DNA of 64,000 bases from an uncultured bacterium (lineage in GTDB: Bacteria > Verrucomicrobiota > Lentisphaeria > Victivallales > UBA1829): the NCBI GenBank assembly GCA_900548385.1, contig URKJ01000017.1, forward strand, positions 26,634 through 90,633. Direction: 5' to 3'. Under the pieces are notes generated by a model. That model did not search any database, was not told where the DNA came from, and was given only the letters and a program-made list of their open reading frames with translations. The translations under genes were made by a program, and so were the position numbers. Shown here piece by piece: positions 59,864 through 64,000 of this stretch; positions within the stretch are counted from its first letter, which is position 1, and each line of letters begins with the position of its first letter.

Positions 59864-60748
59864 TTACTCTGGATAAGCAAGATTATAAATTGTTGGTTTT
59901 GAACCATTGTGTTTAAAAACTTTTTGCATACTCTTTTCCTTGTATGGCTTCCAATAGGTTTCAGAATTTTTTTTGAGTTGAACAGGTTTTACCTTAAATG
60001 GAGTCTCAAGGTCAATTTTAACTCCTTTAGATTCTAAAAAGTCGATAATTTTTAATAAATATGGGTATAAATAGTAATTAGGATCTCTCTGTTGATATTC
60101 TCCGGCAATAATTTCAGCGACTGTATATTGTTGTAGCGGAACAGTGTAATCATAGCCATGTTCTAAAAGATAAAATGCGATATCATAATACAGATGCCCT
60201 ATTGCATGCATAAATAAACCATTCCCCATATAATCCTGATGGTTGATATCAGCTCCGGCTTCATATAAAAGTTTGACTTTTTCTAAGGAATGGTATGGTA
60301 TTGCATCATATAGTAAAGTACAAAATTCCGTATCTTGATAGTTGGGATTTCCACCGTACTTTAGTGCCAATTTTAAATAATCAACATCTTTATGGCGAAC
60401 TGCGAGATTCATAACAGATTTACCATATTGCATTTTTGTACGAATATTGGGATTTCCTCCTTTTTTGAGTACCATCTCAAATCGTTTCTTACTATTCAAA
60501 GAAAAAGCCCACCAAAGAGGTGTCATTCCCTCTTTCCCGATCGCATTGATGTCCACTCCTTGTTGTAAAAGTTCATCAACTGCTTGTTCATCATTTCGAG
60601 AGATTGCTTTACAGAGTTTAATAATCTTACTATCTTTATAGTAAAACTCGGGAGTTTTCCCTGTAGAGGAAGTCGGCGCGCACGAAACAAGACAGTACAT
60701 GAGAATAATTAAAATCATAGAATGGACATAAGAAGATTTTTTCCCCAT
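59864..60748 (-). CDS. Ankyrin-repeat lipoprotein
   Basis: A 294-residue protein with AGGAG in front of the start. A lipoprotein signal ends ILMYCLVSC, so Cys is probably lipidated and the protein anchored in a membrane. At least five ankyrin repeats follow (NDEQAVDELLQQGVDINAIG; EGMTPLWWAFSLNSKKRFEM; AVRHKDVDYLKLALKYGGNP; LLYEAGADINHQD). Ankyrin repeats serve protein binding. Several ankyrin lipoproteins are immunity partners of secreted toxins, but no toxin gene is in the window. The codon use and AT-richness differ from the B12 operon, suggesting transfer. Confidence 0.8.
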   Translation of the reverse strand: MGKKSSYVHSMILIILMYCLVSCAPTSSTGKTPEFYYKDSKIIKLCKAISRNDEQAVDELLQQGVDINAIGKEGMTPLWWAFSLNSKKRFEMVLKKGGNPNIRTKMQYGKSVMNLAVRHKDVDYLKLALKYGGNPNYQDTEFCTLLYDAIPYHSLEKVKLLYEAGADINHQDYMGNGLFMHAIGHLYYDIAFYLLEHGYDYTVPLQQYTVAEIIAGEYQQRDPNYYLYPYLLKIIDFLESKGVKIDLETPFKVKPVQLKKNSETYWKPYKEKSMQKVFKHNGSKPTIYNLAYPE

Positions 60749-60812
60749 GATTAACTCCTACGCATTACCTTTTCCCGCATTCTTTTTTCAGAAAGACTGT
60801 AAATCATGTACA

Positions 60813-60998
60813 GGAATAAAAAATGGTTCTGTTTTCCTGTACAAAAGGTGACACTTCTCCCGGTTAATAAATTCATAGTCAATATGATGGAACATTATGA
60901 CAGAATCCGCCCTAGAAGTAAAATAGCATGATCTAAATGTGATTGCAAACCGGAATTGAAAATTGCAGGTCCTGGATCGTTTGATGGCTGAATGCCAG
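60813..60998. repeat. Imperfect direct repeat, left copy (AT-rich accessory tract)
   Basis: Shares many blocks in the same order with 62247-62465: ATGGTTCTGTTT, GGTGAC, TTCTCC, TAATAAATT, AGTCAATATGATG, GTAAAATAGCATG-like, GATTGCAAACC, GAATTGAA and TGGCTGAAT. It is a diverged copy, roughly 190-220 bp, with small insertions in the right copy. Confidence 0.75.
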
Positions 60999-61043
60999 AA
61001 GAACTGCATGATGTAAAGACTGAAATCGTACATTGCTATTGAT

Positions 61044-62219
61044 TCAACAGCTTTGAATTGTCATGTAAGTATTGGAAAAATTCCCGACAGCTAGATCCTG
61101 CTTTCTGATCCAATAATAGGCACGTCCTGCATCGCCCCAAATCATCGGCAATTCGCTGTCTCCATCGAGCTGAAGAAGCAGAATCCAATCTTCGATATTT
61201 CCACCGCAATGTTCAACACATTCCTCACGCATATCACTATCTTGAATCAAGGTCGGATAGCCGAAAAGTTGGTGTGAAGGAAAGTCATCAAATTCTTCAT
61301 CTAGAGGAGTGTTTTTTATACTACAAACAGGCTCAAAACCGATCCTCTTTTCCGTTTTCATCATGAACGCCATGTTCATTGATTCCGGTACGGGGTGTTC
61401 ACTTTTGAACAAATTGGGAACGTAAATCGTCTTGCCGAACGACTTATCCAAATTCATATAATATTCTGAATCATAGAAGAACAGTAGCGCACCAGATTTT
61501 GGAAATTTCGGACAGTTGGGAAGACGCGGAACTTCTGCAAGGTCAATTTGCGCGACAAATATCATTGCCTCACCGTAATCATTGCATGGCCACGGAACAT
61601 CGTCCAGCAGATTCGGCAAACCGCCGAGCTTGCTGTTGGCTTTTTTTCTGCTGACAAGGCAAAAAGCGTTCTTTGACGTTTTCTGCTTCTTTTTATGGAT
61701 GGTGGCACGTCTTGAGCTGGATAAACTTTTTCGAATACTTTCTGCTGTTACAGTGTCTCTGCCATCATTCAACTCTATCTTTTCATTATCAATTCGGAGG
61801 GAATCAAGCAATTTCTCTTTGTTTGCCATAAATACAGTTTCTGAGATATTTCTTGTATCTCCATATCTTAACCATATCCAAATATTTTCAAGACGGAAAA
61901 CAGTCTCCCATTGCCAGTAAACTTGATTTGTTGCCAATATGATTTCTTTTATGATCAATTCTTCTGCACCAAAAAAAGCATGGCCGGTTATTCTGCCTTT
62001 TTTTATACAAATTTGATGTTTTCCAGCAATTTCTATTTCATCCGGAGGATTCATCGATATCTGATATTTTTTCAAGGAGACAAAGAGTGTAATGTTTGCT
62101 GCATAATTTTTTGTTCTAAAGACAAACCGATTATAAATATGATTCTCAAATTTAAAGCCCTGCGGCAACTCAATCTCCAGCCCATCTTGACAAAAGTGAA
62201 TAGTATGCTGGTTATTCAT
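61044..62219 (-). CDS. DUF1963 (YwqG-like) protein with an extra N-terminal domain
   Basis: A 391-residue protein. The start at 62219 has AGAGGAGG nine bases upstream; a longer in-frame extension into the repeat is unlikely. Residues 1-130 hold a beta-rich segment (IHFCQDGLEIELPQGFKFEN) similar in style to DcrB/PsbP-type domains. From about 190 the DUF1963 core is visible: SKLGGLPNLLDDVPWPCND, FVAQIDLAEVPRLPNCPKFP, LLFFYDSEYYMNLD, GYPTLIQ and LLLQLDGDSELPMIWGDAGR, then YYWIRKQDL. DUF1963 proteins are often immunity-like or toxin-linked, yet the function is unproven. It is flanked by imperfect direct repeats. Confidence 0.82.
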   Translation of the reverse strand: MNNQHTIHFCQDGLEIELPQGFKFENHIYNRFVFRTKNYAANITLFVSLKKYQISMNPPDEIEIAGKHQICIKKGRITGHAFFGAEELIIKEIILATNQVYWQWETVFRLENIWIWLRYGDTRNISETVFMANKEKLLDSLRIDNEKIELNDGRDTVTAESIRKSLSSSRRATIHKKKQKTSKNAFCLVSRKKANSKLGGLPNLLDDVPWPCNDYGEAMIFVAQIDLAEVPRLPNCPKFPKSGALLFFYDSEYYMNLDKSFGKTIYVPNLFKSEHPVPESMNMAFMMKTEKRIGFEPVCSIKNTPLDEEFDDFPSHQLFGYPTLIQDSDMREECVEHCGGNIEDWILLLQLDGDSELPMIWGDAGRAYYWIRKQDLAVGNFSNTYMTIQSC

Positions 62220-62246
62220 TGAAAATCCTCCTCTGCAAATGATGGG

Positions 62247-62465
62247 GAATAAATGGTTCTGTTTCTCTGTCAAAAAGAGGTGACTATTCTCCTGAATAAT
62301 AAATTGACAGTCAATATGATGCAATATCGCATCATATTCCGTCTGCAAGAATAAAATAGCATGGAGGAATCTGATTGCAAACCAGAATTGAATTTTTGTC
62401 GACGTGTTAATGCAGGCAATAATAAAAAGTTGTGATCTCTGAGACCGTTTAATGGCTGAATATGC
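62247..62465. repeat. Imperfect direct repeat, right copy
   Basis: Second copy of the repeat at 60813-60998, upstream (in minus-strand sense) of the DUF1963 gene. The left copy is upstream of the ankyrin-lipoprotein gene in the same relation to it, so each minus-strand gene is preceded by a copy. Confidence 0.75.
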
Positions 62466-62577
62466 ACAGCTTCTTTTACGGAAGGCGCCGCTTCAGTGTT
62501 TGCAATCAGCAGCCTGCGGAGTATAGTAACTCAAGAGCTTTGTTTCTTTTAGTGCTCAAAGTATCGGAAAGGAAATA

Positions 62578-63138
62578 ATGATTTGCAGCGACAGTTCAGA
62601 AAAAATGAGTAATAGATATGATGAAAGCTTCTGCATATTTTCTTTTGTGCAAGATGCAGATGGGATTTGGCGTACTCATCTAAAACTTTGCTATAAAATT
62701 ATTTTAATGATAGCATTTGGGATTTCATTCTTTTGGCTTTGCTATGCAATATACGCTTATATCAATCAGAGCCGACACGTTGGTTTATTTGTTTTTGTTG
62801 GAGTCTTTTTTGCGGTTTTGGGGGGCATGGGGATCATTTCCTGTTACACTCGTCATTTTGAGGTAGATCCTATCAACCAAATAATTGTTTATGGGATGTG
62901 TAAAACAAAGCTTCTCGCCAAAATGTCATTTTTAATGAAATTCGAATCAGTGGATTTTCTAACAATAGAAAAAAGAGAGACCGCTGTCTATCCTGCCACG
63001 ACATTGCCATCATATTCAATTTTTTTGGTTGATAAATTGGGTAACCGAAAATTCATACTATCTGGGAATTATAAAGATATTATAATGATTGCAAATTCCA
63101 TCGGGGAAATATTAACTAAAGAGGTAAAGCGATGTTAA
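62578..63138 (+). CDS. Small membrane protein of unknown function
   Basis: A 186-residue protein with AAAGGAAATA before the start. Two hydrophobic segments (KIILMIAFGISFFWLCYAIY, then LFVFVGVFFAVLGGMGIISC) are followed by a soluble domain of about 100 residues with a PH-like alternation (FEVDPINQIIVYGMCKTKLL). No family is recognised. It lies opposite to the DUF1963 gene in the AT-rich tract. Confidence 0.65.
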   Translation: MICSDSSEKMSNRYDESFCIFSFVQDADGIWRTHLKLCYKIILMIAFGISFFWLCYAIYAYINQSRHVGLFVFVGVFFAVLGGMGIISCYTRHFEVDPINQIIVYGMCKTKLLAKMSFLMKFESVDFLTIEKRETAVYPATTLPSYSIFLVDKLGNRKFILSGNYKDIIMIANSIGEILTKEVKRC

Positions 63139-63259
63139 TTCTTTGATTCCCGTAAAATGGAATCAACAACAGAAAACATTCATAAATCTTCTGTTTGCAA
63201 CGCATTAAAAATGATGCTATCTTACGAAACAATGACACGGGAATATAAGGATTCATAAA

Positions 63260-63820
63260 ATGAACGGGGATGAGTACACTCCGAGTAATTTTCCCGAGCG
63301 TTTCGAGGCAAACGGAATTACTGTGGAATACGCAGATTTGAAAGAGATTCAGATGGGTAGTCCCTTAATTGGTCGATTGTCCGTAAATGGAGTGCTCCTT
63401 TCCGGACACTTTGGCGGGCCGCCTTTGCTTTCCCGAGCCGGAGTTTATGTGCCGCGTTTCCTTGCCGGGGAGCGTAAATTCGAACTTTGCCAAATCACGC
63501 CGGCAACACGAGAAATAACGCCGCTTCTTTCTTCGCAGCATGTTATCGGATTGGTAAAAATAGAAGACGATACGCTCTATTTTTACCGGGATATTTATCG
63601 GGAATCCTTTTCTGAACTAGATTTGATTACCGGGAAAGCGATCCTTGCGGAAATCCCCCAACGCAGCAGGTCATTCTCATGGAGAATGCTTGGAGAAAAT
63701 TTCTGGGGGTGCCTGACTGTCCCTTTTGTTATTCTATATGCCATTTTCCATGCGATTATAGCAATACCCTATATCATCTATCGAGTGATAATGGACGGCA
63801 TTAAAGGAAAAGAAAACTAA
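63260..63820 (+). CDS. Hypothetical protein with a C-terminal membrane segment
   Basis: A 186-residue protein, AAGGA before the start. The N-terminal 130 residues are soluble and beta-rich (NGITVEYADLKEIQMGSPLI; GLVKIEDDTLYFYRD), and a hydrophobic tail follows (CLTVPFVILYAIFHAIIAIP). No family is recognised. It lies next to another small membrane protein; the two may form one accessory unit. The GC content is higher than that of the preceding gene. Confidence 0.65.
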   Translation: MNGDEYTPSNFPERFEANGITVEYADLKEIQMGSPLIGRLSVNGVLLSGHFGGPPLLSRAGVYVPRFLAGERKFELCQITPATREITPLLSSQHVIGLVKIEDDTLYFYRDIYRESFSELDLITGKAILAEIPQRSRSFSWRMLGENFWGCLTVPFVILYAIFHAIIAIPYIIYRVIMDGIKGKEN

Positions 63821-63954
63821 AGACGCAGTCCTTTATCCTCAAAAATCGAATGCACACGTTCATTTCCTTGCATTGTCCGTGAATAGAATTCTGGCATTAT
63901 ATTGGTTTACAGACCTGTTTTAATTCACGAAATGGAGAATACCACATTTAAAAC

Positions 63955-64000
63955 CTGTCTCTTATACACATCTCCGAGCCCACGAGACGGAGCTACATCT
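63955..64000 (+). other. Illumina Nextera i7 adapter sequence (assembly artefact)
   Basis: Bases 63955-63973 are the transposon mosaic end CTGTCTCTTATACACATCT, 63974-63988 are CCGAGCCCACGAGAC, 63989-63996 are an 8-base index (GGAGCTAC, which I recall as Nextera XT N718), and 63997-64000 begin the ATCT(CGTATGCC) flow-cell primer. This is library adapter read-through, not genome. Bases 63821-63954 between the last gene and the adapter hold nothing I can name. Confidence 0.99.

Noticed and set aside
58913..63954. Second copy of the tRNA-Ser 3' end as an attachment site
   Set aside because: No copy of the T-arm/acceptor segment was seen in the following 5 kb.
1..64000. CRISPR arrays or insertion sequences
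   Set aside because: No regularly spaced repeats and no transposase were found in any frame.

Overview
The window looks like a chromosomal contig end from a Gram-negative, probably anaerobic, gut-type Lentisphaerota bacterium (Victivallis-like). This is inferred from gene content, not from a marker gene. The signs are many single pseudopilin genes of the DUF1559 / H-X9-DG type, each beside a carbohydrate regulator and a secreted beta-helix protein or glycosidase; one-component regulators of the GntR/LacI, DeoR and AraC families; a complete-looking anaerobic (cobalt-early) cobalamin operon; and fairly GC-rich coding sequence with sharp TTGACA-17-TATAAT promoters.

Layout. 1-1.4 kb: the tail of a polysaccharide locus (sugar-phosphate transferase end, GT4 glycosyltransferase). 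1.6-5.6 kb: module 1, a GntR regulator carrying a solute-binding-protein-like sensor, a pseudopilin and a beta-helix protein, bracketed by a 100-bp direct repeat that duplicates the 3' end of the glycosyltransferase. 6.1-12 kb: module 2, regulator, pseudopilin, Asp-box (BNR) protein and NPCBM protein. 12-14 kb: a DeoR regulator divergent from a DMT-family transporter. 14-18.6 kb: housekeeping genes (AmaP/Asp23 trio, accC, accB, aroQ, ttcA-like). 18.6-22.3 kb: a clan-A-like glycosidase and pseudopilin divergent from an AraC regulator. 22.4-27.7 kb: module 3, regulator, pseudopilin and two beta-helix proteins. 27.8-34 kb: an RND metal-efflux pair and a sodium/solute symporter. 34-38.6 kb: a DEAD-box helicase, a tandem alpha/beta-hydrolase and a lipoprotein.

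The most interesting locus is 38.7-58.8 kb. Two near-identical cobalamin riboswitches, each with its own promoter, face away from each other. The right one precedes an almost gapless operon of about 18 genes: a HemN/HemW-like radical SAM protein, a BtuFCD-type importer, cbiK, cbiL, a cobD-cbiP fusion, cbiC, cbiD, cbiET, a cbiFG fusion, cbiH, cbiA, cbiB, cobC, cobU, cobT and cobS. The left one precedes a lone pseudopilin gene, so this pseudopilin is predicted to be a B12-responsive cell-envelope protein. The operon has no BtuB-type outer-membrane receptor and no cbiJ, which makes the co-regulated pseudopilin a natural candidate for a part in corrinoid capture.

After a tRNA-Ser(GGA) gene the DNA turns AT-rich and accessory (59-63.9 kb): a stretch of about 0.9 kb without a clear gene, an ankyrin-repeat lipoprotein, a DUF1963-like protein flanked by imperfect 200-bp repeats, and two small membrane proteins. 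Content and architecture resemble immunity or defence-type cargo, but no toxin is visible. The last 46 bases are not biological: they are an Illumina Nextera i7 adapter, so the true contig ends at 63954.
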